Position numbers and translations under genes: made by a program. Below, one piece after another: positions 47,575 to 59,013 of a stretch of DNA of 64,000 nucleotides (positions are counted from its first letter, which is position 1; each line of letters begins with the position of its first letter). Source of the stretch: Dichotomocladium elegans (lineage: Eukaryota; Mucoromycota; Mucoromycetes; Mucorales; Lichtheimiaceae). The stretch covers positions 1,240,001-1,304,000 of the forward strand of contig JAIXMN010000008.1 of the NCBI GenBank assembly GCA_025716815.1, written 5' to 3'. The notes below the pieces were generated by a model, which was not told the origin of the DNA, searched no databases, and saw nothing but the letters and a program-made list of their open reading frames with translations.

Positions 47575-49374
47575 TTGAAAGGAAGCGCTGCTGTAAATAA
47601 CGTGAGGAGGGGTGAGCAAAGAGAAGAGGGAGTGACGATAAATTAATTTTTATAGTAACAGCTCCAAGGCCCGTCAAGCAGGACAGGGCAGGCATGGCAG
47701 GGCAGGGCAGCTGGCAGTGCGCGCCACAAGAGTGCATAAAAAAAAAGGGTTGCACAAGTCCAAGGAAGGATGAGCGCTTTCTTGCGTACTTTGACTTACC
47801 CCATTAACAAACCTTCCCAAAGACCCGTAGCTCCCACACAAACGCGAAAACCTAGCTCAATATGCGAACGAAACAGCATCTTCAATATCTATCTATCGTT
47901 CAGTTTTTTCCAACGACAGACACAGCCTTCTGCATGCTCTTTAGCTACAGGTAGTCCCTTTACAGCCACAATTCCGTTAATTCAACGTCCTTGTTAGTTT
48001 GGAACTGAAAATGGTTCTGATGCAGCAGTTAATTATTCTCCTTCATCAACAGCTGCCGTGTCATAAGACTGTGCTCTGGCATACCAATGCTAAATACCAT
48101 GAAAGGCAATTAGCTAGTAAAGAGATTATGGCTCAGGAATTGTTTCATTCCATCGAGGAAATACATGTTGTTCTCGAAGCCCTTTAGTAAAAGGGGTACC
48201 CTAGGTCCCAAGGCGCGCAAATCGCTGTGGAGTTATAGCAGTTTCTCAATGCATGATCCCACGGTATCTGGCACTGAGCATGGTGAACAAAGCAAGTTCG
48301 AAGGAGTTGGGAACCAGGATACAGGAGGTTGGCTTATAGGCTCTATTCGGAATATCCGACTGTTTGGTGTCATTAAATGATAGCATCAAGTAATCGCTGA
48401 TGGCATAGTTGACGACCAACCATTCGTAGAAAGGGACACGATAAAAAGCAATGATCCACGGACTTGGTTTGGGGAGCCAAAGATGGTATCATTTGAAAAT
48501 GAACCTACACGCTCTCAACATGAGTAGGTTTTATTGCTTCCATAGCTGGGCACACGGGTTAATTTGTCCAAGTGAGGAATTTTTTTAAAAAATAAAAAAG
48601 ATGGGAGCGTCCGTTGCTAGGGAAGAAAGGAGATACACGTTGTCAAGTGTCCGAGTTCTGCGCAAAAGCACGATTCCTAATGTGGACCGTAGCACGAGAT
48701 TGATGGAGTTTTCCAAACCTTGAAATAACATGAGATCTACGCCCAAATGTCACCGGCAAGAACGGGCTGGTGTATTTATACTTTGCTCAGGTGATTCCAA
48801 TATGAATAATAACAACATGGAAGTGGTGATAGAAGTGAATGGGCGTGCCTACCACTCCTCTTCTGCCCTCCCCCCCCCATCACCCCTTTTTCCCAATCGA
48901 GAAGAAAAGTGGTCTGTTCTGATTGGGGAATGTGCTAATTCCATAAAGGATAGTCGGACATTGGCGGAAGTCAAACAAGTAAAAAGCGATGAAAACCTAC
49001 GGATCATTGTACTGCACGAAAAATTTGCTCTTTTCAACCTCTTCCATTTGGAAGCAACGCATCGACCCGATTGCCAACTTATGCAATTCCCTGTTTTCCT
49101 GGCTCTCTCCAACTTGTTTACTAAAGTAGTTCCTCACGGCGGCAGGGTGTCGTTTGCTATTGCTTTTTGCACCGCTCAATACCCATCGGACACATCGGAA
49201 GGGGGCTAATTTCAGCAACTCCTCTTTCTACATCACTTTTTCATACTTCTCAATCCTCTTTTCTCCAAGCGCTCTTCTTTTTATAAGCCCGCACGTTTTC
49301 CTCAACTTGACCTGATTGTACCGTATACCCGATAGTCCCTCCAAAACTCCATTGCCCATTCATCCTAATAAGCC
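47575..49374. other. Intergenic, no confident gene
   Basis: An open frame at 48730-49209 (159 codons) reads EVVIEVNGRAYHSS... without any recognised family, and the opposite strand is also open there. Tandem GGCAGGGCA-type repeats at 47690-47710 lie just upstream of ASE1. CT-rich leader before 49375. Confidence 0.4.
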
Positions 49375-50202
49375 ATGGTCAGCCAGCACCTTCGTTCTGA
49401 ATCCCCCCTTGGTCGGATGCTCTCTTTGATCGAGACCCCTGGGTCACCCCTCCGCTTCCTCATTCTTGATTGTCCGACGGAATCCACCCTACCTTTTTAC
49501 CTGGAGGAATTCAAACGCTTCAACGTCTCAACAGTGGTTCGCTGCTGCCAGCAGACATACAGCGCCGCCCGACTAGACGAGCAAGGTATCCAGGTACTCG
49601 ATATGCCTTTCAAGGACGGTGGAGTGGTAAGTGTATTTTTTTGGGAGGGGTTACGGTTGCATTTTACACATAACAGCAGGTGATTGATATCTCTGTGCAC
49701 GAGTTTAGCCACCTCCGACTGTCGTTAGAGATTGGTTGATTCTTATCGATCAGCATCAAACCAAAGCAGTTGCTGCGGCTGCGGCTTCTCTGCCGCCTCC
49801 CACAATCGCCGTTCATTGTGTCGCCGGTCTCGGAAGAGCCCCCGTATTAGTTGCCATTGCACTCATCGAACTCGGCATGGAACCTCTTGATGCCGTCGAG
49901 TTCGTGAGGAGAAAACGCAGGGGTGCCTTTAATAAGCCGCAGATCGCCTATTTGGTATGTAGTACCACATCGTCATCTGTTTGCGTGCGCGCAAACGTGA
50001 TGAGGGATATTTATGTATTTATTTTGCTCATCGCTTCTCCCCCCTTTTATTTCTTACAAAATTCCAGGATACATACAAGCGCTCGCTAAAGCCAAAGACT
50101 ACCGCCAGCAGCGCATCTTCTTTCAAGACATCTCTTGGTAGAATGTTCAGATTCGGCAGTAACAATGCAAACAAGAAGCAAGAGGCTCTGGCGATCCATT
50201 GA
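49375..50202 (+). CDS. PRL/PTP4A-like dual-specificity phosphatase
   Basis: Three exons: 49375-49626, 49709-49954, 50068-50202; 210 aa. The P-loop [20 protein letters not shown] (Cys121, Arg127) is the PRL signature, including Ala instead of Ser/Thr after the Arg. The general acid Asp81 lies in [29 protein letters not shown], the PRL basic loop, is also present. Unlike animal PRLs the protein ends KKQEALAIH, without a C-terminal CaaX prenylation box. Likely role: signalling phosphatase or CNNM-type transporter partner, by family analogy. Confidence 0.93.
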
Positions 50203-52128
50203 ATATATGGTAGATCTAGTAGCTCCGTGGAGGTTAAAGTTTTGTCCACATCAACAATACATACATTTTTCTATTTGATCTTGGGAAGAAACTCGGAGTT
50301 GTGTGTGTATATCATATTGTGCCGCACTAGCCACAGGAATGTAGGAGATCTCATGCTTATGATACATCCGGGACAATAGCTTGCTTTCTATGGAAACATG
50401 AGTCCTGTTCTCGTGCATCACCTTCTTCGGATGAACACCGATTATATTTGACCGCAACCCCGCCGAAGCAATGGTTATCCTGGGTGGGTTAGCGGTTGCG
50501 GCTGTGCAAACTTATCTTATACTCCTGATATATCTCCATAGGAGTGATAATCACCTTCATACGATGCTGGGCGATGGCTTCGTGACGACCTTCTTTGATC
50601 CAGGGGAAGTGTTTCGTCCGGCCAGGCTTTTCTTGTTGTCGGAGCTTCAGAGCTGCATTGACATCGTGCCCAAATGGTGTCGTCCAAGGGCTGACAATAA
50701 GAAGTGGGTGGGGGGCAGTTAGGTTATTGGTAGCGCTCCTTGATCGACCAAGTTTCGACTTTCTGTTCAAATGGTCAGAATGGAATACTCTTTGTCGCTT
50801 CTTGCTGGACGATATCCGGTCCACAACGAGCGCGGCACTCCCACTTGCAAAAGTATTTCAGATTGGTGTATCTCCAGCTGTAACATGAAGAAAATGCAGC
50901 ATCAAGCATTGTTTCGTGCATAAGTTCTACATAAGCATGCTCAACCAGTACAGTTCGTTAAACGCGCGAATTCGAACTTTTTGTTCTGAGTTTGGTGCAT
51001 AGGAATGCCTGTCTCAGCGTCGTATGTAGGGTATATCGTCTTTGTGGTGGATTAGCGACTGCATCTTTGTACTGTCCTTGTCTTTTGGTGTGTTGAGAGA
51101 AGGTGGATAATGTCTGACAGTAAGATGTTTTCCTCCAAGCGCTGCTGTTGAATCTACAAGTACTGGCTTACCCGAAATCTGTGGCCATGGTACCCCCATT
51201 GGTTCTCCAAATCTGTCATCTTGTTTTGCATTAGATAAAATGTTCTAGAGAGGGCTCGTTGAAAATGAGGACAACGGAGATTGTGATGAACGGAATGGAA
51301 TGGATAGGTGGACAGTTATGAACAGACCGGAGACAGCGAAGGAATCGGGGTGCCTTTCAGGAAGAGTGGACAACACAGGAGCAATAGATGACTGATTGTC
51401 TTTTACTATGCACCGATACTGTCATAAAAGGTACATTGCAAAAAAAGATGCAATCGGCGTCATTTATGGGTAACGCCATTGCAATATGCAACTTGAATAA
51501 TATGATAACACGCTACTGATGTCTATCATACATCCATTGTATGTAGTGGAATATAACGGCGATAAGGCCCGAGCACGCCCCAAATCTGGTGCCATTTTGT
51601 TCTTTCAGCTTTGGCAGGATGGGTCTATATGGATTTTATCCGATAATAAAGAAGTCATGTTATTTTCATGCAACGATCGACTTTAGTGTACTTGACATTT
51701 GATAGGTTCATGACGCACACAAGTTTCTGGGGCTGCACACCAGTTCCATTTTCGGTAATCCTCCGATGGCAGAAATCAAGTATAGTCGTATAGAGGGTAT
51801 GGAAGTATTGGAATATACCCTCAGGCTAGTACTAACCCTGTCTCGCCCGACGATGAAGCTCTCTCCTTACTCTTATGGACATTTCTTCTATTTTAATCGT
51901 TTTGGCTTATTACCAAACTAAGATACCCATGGTGACACCTGGTTTCCCTGGGCCTCAAATATAAGGATAGGTGGCCCCGACTTCGGGCCCACTCGAAAGA
52001 GACTTAAACCTTCGAGTAAATCACCTGGCCTCTCCTATCTCACCAGTTTCTATTGGTTAAGGTCAACCGTTGCTTGACACATTGTAAACCTTTTTCTGGC
52101 CATCGCAGATATCTTCTCCAATTATCCC
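50203..52128. other. Intergenic, probably decayed repeat DNA
   Basis: Only eroded frames. The minus-strand frame 50824-50489 contains GHDVNAALKLRQQ, which faintly recalls the TnpB C-terminus (RDxNAA), but its context offers no support. The last 100 bp are the leader of the phosphomutase gene. Confidence 0.4.
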
Positions 52129-54697
52129 ATGTCAGACACGAACACTATTGATAATCTTGTCCAGGAATGGCTCCGGGTCGACAAGGTAGAGCTCCGCACG
52201 ATGTTCGAGGTTCTGAAAAAGCTCAACAGGATATGGTATTGTCCCTGTTAGAATGAAGAGACGCGTAAGGAAATACTGCAGTTGCACGAATCAAAGGATT
52301 ACACCGAACTCCAAAAGCGTCTCGGTTCTCGTATTGAGTTTGGCACGGCAGGTAAGTCAGTAATTAGCATGGTGGTATTTTTTACTAGGACACTCACGTT
52401 GGAAATTGTATCAAGGGCTACGAGCGAAAATGGAAGCCGGATTCTCGAGAATGAACGATCTTACTGTACTTCAAGCCTCCCAGGTATGAAATGGCGATGG
52501 GAAGCAGTTTTACTCTATGTGAACAGAGTAGCGAATCCGCCCGATGTTCCAAATTTGTAGGGTCTAGCGAAATATCTCCTGGAAACGGTTGATGATGCCA
52601 AGGCAAAGGGTGTCGTTGTTGGCCATGACCATCGCCACCATTCCATTGATTTTGCGAAGCTGACCGCTTCGGCGTTCCTTACCCTTGGGTTCCGTGTCTG
52701 GTATTATCGTGATTACGTACATACACCGATGGTGGTAAGTAGGAGGGAGTGGTGTGAAATTTGAGGAGCGTTCTGAGACATGCTTTATCCTATTTCAGCC
52801 CTACACTGTGAAAAAGTGCAAGGCAGCAGCGGGTGTCATGATAACTGCTTCCCACGTAAGCTTCGTCAATCTTTTATACACAAAAAAAAGCTAAATTTTT
52901 CTATCTCTTTGCATTACAGAACCCTAAGCAGGACAATGGATATAAAGTGTAAAGATCGGGCTGATATATGAATGCGGACGAATACTAAAGATGAGCGATA
53001 CAGATACTGGGAAAATGCATGCCAAATCATCCCCCCGCATGACTCGGGTATTGCCGCTAGCATCTTAAACAATCTCGATCCTTGGGCATGGGACTACGAT
53101 CTTGTTGATTCAAGTGAACTTTGCTGTGAGCCTGAAGGAGTAATTGACAGTTACTTCGAAGAAGTTGCTGCTTTATCCCGATACAGGTAACGCTTGGAAG
53201 CTATATATATATATATATATATATATATGAGGATAGTCGATTGAGTTAACCTTTGCAAATGGAAGGAAGGACAATGAGGAAACGCCTCTCAAATTTGTTT
53301 ACACCGCCATGCATGGAGTCGGCACTCCTTTCGCTAAGCGCGCGTTCCAGTCTTTCCACCTACCCGCCTTCATTGGAGTGGAGAAGCAGATCATGCCCGA
53401 TCCTGATTTCTCAACCGTCGAGTTTCCCAATCCAGAAGAGGGCAAGGGTTCTTTGGTACAGTTCATTTCTCCACGGGGGGGGAAGGAGAGACTATATGAT
53501 TATGGCTGATTTGCGGATGCGCCGATAGAAATTGGCCATTGAGACAGCCGAAGAGGAAAACGCGAACCTCATCCTTGCAAACGACCCAGATGCAGATCGA
53601 CTGGCTATCGCGGAAAAAGTCAAGTAATGTGAATCATATATTGCGTCTGTGATTTACGGATCTAACGTCACTTTTATAGCGGTGAATGGAAGCTCTTTAC
53701 GGGTAACCAAATTGGTGCCATACTGGGCGCTGCCAATTTTGAAAGGGCCCGAGCAGCGGGTATTCCGACAGGTATGAATTTTAGTCATGTATGGATGTCA
53801 CTTTTACAGAGAAAAAAAGACTGATTCGATACAAAAAAAAAAGAGAAAATTGCCATGGTTGCGAGTACAGTGTCCTCTAAATTTCTGGCACGAATGGCAG
53901 AAGTTGAGGGCTTCAGATTTGAGGAGGCGCTAACAGGCTTCAAGTGGATCGGCAATAAGGCCATGGACCTCGAGAATGAGGGCTATCACGTCGTCTTTGC
54001 TTTCGAGGAAGCCATCGGATTCACAGTGGGAGATATCGTCAAAGATAAAGATGGCGTCAGCGCCTTGGCTGTATTCTCAGAATGGGCTGTCCAGCTTCAA
54101 AAGCGCAATATGACCGTATTCCAGTTCCTAGAATCTCTCTATGCAAAATATGGCTATTTTGTGTCGGATAATTCGTATTTTATATGCGATGACAAAAAAG
54201 TGATTGGTGATATCTTCAAGAGGATCCGCAACTTCGATGCACAGGTGAGAGAGGGTTACTCTCAAATCGATACTTGATAAAACCTCCTACTAAACGAAGA
54301 GCGTAGCCAAGCGAGAATGAGTATTCATATCCAGCAACGATCGGTGGTCATAAGGTGATTGGCGTCCGCGATTTGACAGTAGGCTATGACTCTACTACCG
54401 AGGACCACAAGCCAACCCTGCCTGTGTCATCCTCTTCGGAGATGATTACATTCCGTTTAGACAATAACACAGTGTTTACGATCCGAACGAGGTGAGCATT
54501 TCATATAATCAAATGCGCAGCGACCTCGTAAACTAACTGCTCCCGATAGTGGTACAGAACCCAAAATCAAGTATTATTCCGAGCTGCGCGGTCCATCTGA
54601 AGCTGAAGCAAAAGCAGAATTGGAGGGTGTGGTGCAGGCTATTGGTGATGAGCTCATAGAATATCAGAAGCACGGACTCCAGTGGCGCCGAGGCTAA
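52129..54697 (+). CDS. Phosphoglucomutase/phosphopentomutase (PGM2-type)
   Basis: Thirteen exons: 52129-52185, 52252-52351, 52416-52483, 52561-52734, 52799-52855, 52920-52948, 53004-53186, 53266-53455, 53529-53623, 53680-53771, 53844-54244, 54322-54491, 54550-54697; 587 aa, all in phase. Motifs: [22 protein letters not shown], the phosphoserine loop [13 protein letters not shown] (Ser151), the metal loop NDPDADRLA, the sugar-binding GFKWIG and FAFEEAIGF, and the phosphate-binding [12 protein letters not shown]. It interconverts hexose or pentose 1- and 6(5)-phosphates in the cytosol. It is closest in style to the eukaryotic PGM2/Pgm3-like branch rather than PGM1. A (TA)n run lies in intron 7. 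The most intron-rich gene in the window. Confidence 0.94.
53202..53228. repeat. (TA)n microsatellite in a phosphomutase intron
   Basis: About 13 perfect TA units inside intron 53187-53265. Confidence 0.95.
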
Positions 54698-54859
54698 TTT
54701 TTGAATGCCTCATTTAACTGAGGTTACTCATTTTGTTTCCATGACCGTGATAGTTTTTGGTGTTCATAGAAGTCGTAATGAAATAAGCTCGGTAATTTGG
54801 GTTGACCAGGCAACTTAAATTAAAGCTCTTCGGTAATGAGGACAAACAAAAATTTATGT

Positions 54860-55139
54860 TCACAGTTCACTAGCTGCCCTCCTCAGTTCGCGCTCCCATT
54901 CTTCCATATCATCCTCCGCAACTAATTGTTTCGTATTAGCGGGGGCTGGAATAGAAGCAGAGGCAGTCGGCGTGGTAGAGAGTGTTTTGGTTATCCCACT
55001 TTCTTTTTCTGTAAGTCGCTTCTTTTCGACCTGTTTCTCCTGTTTACCACCGTTGCCATCGTCAGTGTTGTCATCATCGCTTTCGGGAAAGTCGAACAAT
55101 ACATCGTTGCGCTTCTGATATATGATGAATAGCTTGCTC

Positions 55140-55231
<92 letters not shown>

Positions 55232-56131
55232 TGTGCCCTCAACGCAATACCTTCTCTTCTTCGTCCTTAATAACATTTGGATCGATATCTGGGGTATTTA
55301 ATGCGGCCTGCTTCTCCAATGTCACCCGGTAAAAGTAGTTCCTCCAAAACGTTGACTCCTGGACGCTGTCAAACCAATCAGTAAGGTGGACTTCCTAATT
55401 TAAGATGCGCCATTCTCTGTAGATGACTTACTACTGTGGTACGAGGGTAAAGCGCATATGAGCTAGGTTCGGATCATGTTTCAATGCTGCAGCGGCAGAC
55501 TGACTATAAGCCTTCATATCGAACTGAAACTGCGTGTCGTCGGGAGGTGGTATTGTGAAATTGCGCTGATCCTACTCGTATTATTAGAATTAGCTGGGCC
55601 AACGAATGTTGTTTTACATGGAGGAAATATAACCTGCCTTGGACAGTGCAAGTACTCGCTCTTTTATCAGTTTTTCATAAGCACCGTAGCCTTCCCATGG
55701 CGCGACTAGATCTTTTGACAAAGAGGAGAGAGAGAGAGAGAGAGAGTGTGTGTGTGTGTGTGTCAAAATGCTAATCTCGCATGGTACTCGTTTATTTTTT
55801 CTCGTACCTATCTTCGCGTTCCGCGACCGGTTGTCTTCGTTTGCCTTGAGAAAGTGCTCACGTTCAGCTTCAAAAGCATTCGGTAAATTGACGATATTGG
55901 CTGGCAGCTGACGTGCTTTTTGCTGGAGCGTCAATGACAAGTCGCCAAATCGCTTGAGAGTACCAGGGATGCCTTCCTCAGTTCCTTTTTGAAGAGATGA
56001 TGACCATGAGGTAAAGGTGGATGAAATGCTGCCGAGAAAAGAGTTTGATTGCGTCTCTTACAAAGACCCATAGGATCAAAGTCAATAGATAGTCGTGGAG
56101 TCAACTGCTGTTTTCTACCTTTAGAAGTCAT
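54860..56131 (-). CDS. BSD-domain protein (BSDC1-like)
   Basis: Six exons on the minus strand: 56131-56119, 56056-55808, 55711-55638, 55571-55432, 55365-55251, 55114-54860; 281 aa. The first coding exon is only 13 nt. The N-terminal region (SFLGSISSTFTSWSSSLQKG, LPANIVNLPNAFEAERE) precedes DLVAPWEGYGAYEKLIKERVLALSKDQRNF. The BSD domain core is LVPQYVQESTFWRNYFYRVTLEKQA (Phe-Trp pair), followed by an acidic C-terminal tail (FPESDDDNTDDGNGG, EDDMEEWERELRRAASEL). BSD domains occur in transcription/TFIIH factors and in synapse-associated-like proteins; the exact role is unknown. Intron 55572-55637 appears to be GC-AG. Two introns carry long microsatellites. Confidence 0.85.
55143..55226. repeat. 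(CT)n microsatellite, about 40 units, in an intron
   Basis: Near-perfect CT repeat inside intron 55115-55250 of the BSD-domain gene. On the coding strand it is a (GA)n purine tract. It makes a false RERERE frame. Confidence 0.97.
55725..55763. repeat. Compound (GA)n(GT)n microsatellite in an intron
   Basis: (GA) run passing directly into (GT) run, within intron 55712-55807 of the same gene. Confidence 0.95.
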
Positions 56132-56502
56132 GAGCGAGGGGGTGAGATATTTGTAGAGGAGGTAAAAGAAGAGAGCACGAGGGCCTGGTGTTGACTCCAT
56201 ACCCCGACTGTTCAACAATACTTATTGCAGCATGGTTGAACAATGCAAACCTACGGGGTCCCCCCGGGCGATTGGGGTTGGGGAGCTGGAAGGCAAGTAT
56301 CACCGGCCAGATGTGCAATGGAAGTAAACTTCTAGACGAAAACTGAAGCTCTTGCGTTGATGGTTATTATTTATTTTGAGCGATAATATCATGGAAGACA
56401 ATCTTCGATCGGCTGTTTTAATTTGCCTGGAAAGGTAGTTAGCGCCAAGACGAGGAACCCTCCTTAGCAGCACCTCTTTTCAAATCTTTCCTAATCCCCA
56501 CC
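56132..56502. other. Divergent promoter region
   Basis: Separates the minus-strand BSD gene from the plus-strand UPF0357 gene; presumed shared regulatory DNA. No gene. Confidence 0.5.
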
Positions 56503-57023
56503 ATGATGCTATTACTTTTTATTTTCGTTCTCATTATTCTTCGTGAGTCGCTGTTTTCGCAATAGGTTGTTTAGCACCTGCATGTACTGAATCTTTTTCA
56601 AAAGTATGCTTCCTGTTCAGAAAGCAGATTTTCAACCTTGCCAACCGAGGTGCTGACCAAATGAACCGATTAGTCGGCTACCATATTCTCCCAACTACTG
56701 TCGGCTCATTTGAAGACGACATTGAAGATGGATTGACCAGCTCACAATTTGATTTGGAAGCAAATATTGACCAAAATGATAATCGTGCCGGACTCAAGGA
56801 CAAGGAGGAAATTCTGAAGATCATGAAAAAGCAAAAGGTATCGTTCGACGAAGCCCGACTCATTCGTCAACAGCGCCTTTTGAAAAAGAACGTAAGTGGT
56901 ATTTGGTTTGAGCGCTCCATCAGCTCATAGGAGGTTGAATCATAGAACATCGATCCTGTTACTGGCCTTCCACTCGACCCAAGACTGGTTACCTTTGATT
57001 CCCCTTCCTCCTCCTCATCTTGA
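56503..57023 (+). CDS. UPF0357-family small membrane protein (yeast YCL012C-like)
   Basis: Three exons: 56503-56542, 56605-56891, 56946-57023; 134 aa. An N-terminal hydrophobic segment (MMLLLFIFVLIILLCFLF) is followed by RKQIFNLANRGADQMNRL and the family-like C-terminus (KVSFDEARLIRQQRLLKKN|NIDPVTGLPLDPRLVTFDS). Family members are uncharacterised, predicted secreted or membrane-anchored proteins. The start was chosen because the hydrophobic N-terminus directly follows CCACC. Family assignment is from the LPxDPRxVTF ending and is moderately sure. Confidence 0.8.
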
Positions 57024-57222
57024 AACCTGGAGTACAGCGGTGTAAAGCCCTCCCCCTTAAAGCACTATTAATATTAAACTACACAGCCAATTTCGACTGG
57101 TAGCTATATCGGGATATTTAATCCACCACTGAGCGTTCCAGCAATATCTTCATCTTTGTGCGACAGACAGCTTGCAAATCTTTCTGGCAGTAGGAAACAT
57201 CGTTTGGAAAAGATATTAAGTA

Positions 57223-57944
57223 TTTTATTTTCTGGTGACTATAGTCTCTCAACCAATCGATGTGAAATCCTTGCAAATACAGTACAAGATCAAAAATGTA
57301 GCATAAATTTATACGAAATTGTTGTATCAACAGGTAAAAAGATTTCGTTGTCAACATAAAATATCTCCTTTACAATCGGGCTCAAGTCCGGCGTATCCAG
57401 GTGTGCACATGGCGCTAACCATGGCGGAAAATTGGTGATGCGTCAGAACCAGCTGTAGGAGCAAGAACAGGCAACGATAGAGGTACAATGACGGGCACGG
57501 AACCGGCGAAAGGCGGGGGGCATCGGCAATTTACATCGGGTGAGCGCGGGGGAAAAGAAGACGTTAAGCGAAAAATTGAAAGCACCTGGGGTGGAGGCAA
57601 CGCCGCAGCGGCGGCAGAGACAGGCACAGAGACAAAGCGACGCGAGCTGCAAAAAGAAACAGAGGGGAAGGCAATGCCCGAAAGGCAGACAAATCGCGGC
57701 CCCACCGGATGATGTGATTCCGATTTAGCCTCTCTTCTATGACTTATCAAGTACGGGTACGATTGGTCAATCTACAAAGGACAGAAGGTATTAGCTTCGA
57801 TATAAAGATTCATCGATTTTCGCTGTGGATGCGACGTTTGCTTTGTCAGCGCGCGTAAAGGTTTCTGGGCAAACACGACTTCTATCTTTGTGATCTTGCA
57901 ACTTCAGAGCTGTTAGGGCACACCTTTTAATTTTGAAAAACAGC
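57223..57944 (-). mobile_element. Short non-autonomous family-A element (copy A6)
   Basis: Minus-strand orientation. The left end at 57944 (read inward GCTGTTTTTCAAAATTAAAAGG) and about 115 bp after it match the A3 left arm, including GCGTAAAGGTTTCTG on the opposite strand. The rest is a GC-rich arm (57415-57750) and the AT-rich tail with TTTTTACCTGTTGATACAAC, ending in a TIR (TTTTATTTTCTGG) after TA at 57221-57222; the other TA is 57945-57946. 722 bp without transposase or Fanzor: a MITE-like deletion derivative closest to A3. Confidence 0.65.
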
Positions 57945-59013
57945 TAATCACGCCTCCCTTTGATGGATGTATCCACGACCGTGTATGTATAGAAATGTTT
58001 TCCCTTCGTCATAAGATAGCATTTTTCAAATACGATGAAATAGCCGCGGAAACACTTGGATCTACTTCAGACTTAAGGCACGCTTGCTTTGCTCGAAATA
58101 GCGATTAATCGACCGAAACCAAGTATTCAACAGAAAATGATGGACTCTCTGCAGCATTCATACTGATTTTATGTCTATAAATACATCCAAAGCGAAAAAA
58201 CGGCTGATGAATATTCGATTGAGTATGTTGAGCACAAGCAAGAAATGTGCCAGGTATGTCTGGTATACAAAATACGAAGGGGTTGATCTTGAATTCGCTT
58301 TTAAAGATCGTTTCGGGCATAAATAGATGCGCTGTAACCCGTCTCTGACAGCTTCTTGGGATCTTCTTATCGACTGTATCGAGACCTCTTTATTCATAAC
58401 CTACTCAAAACACTTGTGGACACTTGGCGGCGGGGGTGGAATACTAGGTCGTCATAGCTCCAGCACAAATTTATCGGGTTTTTTTGTCCTGTAAGGTGAT
58501 GAAGAAACAACCAGGCAATGGCTGGCATTGTGTGTGTATATAGAGCGATGATAGATAAGCCGTTGAAGGTCCAACATATTTCTTAGTGACAAAGATGGAA
58601 CTTAGCGGAACGGACCGCATGGAGGTGGACAGGGGCAAAAAACATTAAGGCCAATAATGAGGTCATGTGCAACAATATCCGGAAAGCGGATGACCAGTTA
58701 GTGCGCTGTAGCAAAATAAACACCAGAGCACAGTAGTCTGTCAAGTGACAGCTGTGGACGTCCTCAAAGTGATAATAATATCTTCCCAGGGATGATGACC
58801 TTTTTCCACGCAAGAAGCGGCACTAGCGATTGCGAGTATTTCGGGTCTTACAGATTTGAAACGTATTGCAGATCCGCGGCTATGGCAACGAACAAAATTG
58901 TTTATGCGGCGGAGTAGTCACGCTGCATGGGCGTGGATGTTTCACTAGAAAATGATTCGTCTCGTTCTATTTCGCCGTTTCTTTTTTAAAAACTCCAAAA
59001 AATAAGGGCAAGA
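57945..59013. other. Intergenic, no gene
   Basis: AT-rich with short frames lacking motifs. The last bases are the upstream region of the RNase T2 gene. Confidence 0.5.

Noticed and set aside
48730..49209. 159-codon open frame
   Set aside because: No recognised family, opposite strand equally open, no splice-site or codon pattern in favour.
50489..50824. Minus-strand frame with GHDVNAALKLRQQ, reminiscent of the TnpB RDxNAA motif
   Set aside because: No RuvC-I, zinc ribbon or neighbouring frame supports it; a seven-residue resemblance in a decayed region is not enough.
54998..55276. Apparent (Arg-Glu)n protein repeat
   Set aside because: Translation of a (GA)n microsatellite that belongs to an intron of the BSD-domain gene.
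57415..57750. 111-codon minus-strand frame rich in Ser, Ala and Pro
   Set aside because: It lies in the GC-rich right arm of transposon copy A6; openness follows from base composition.
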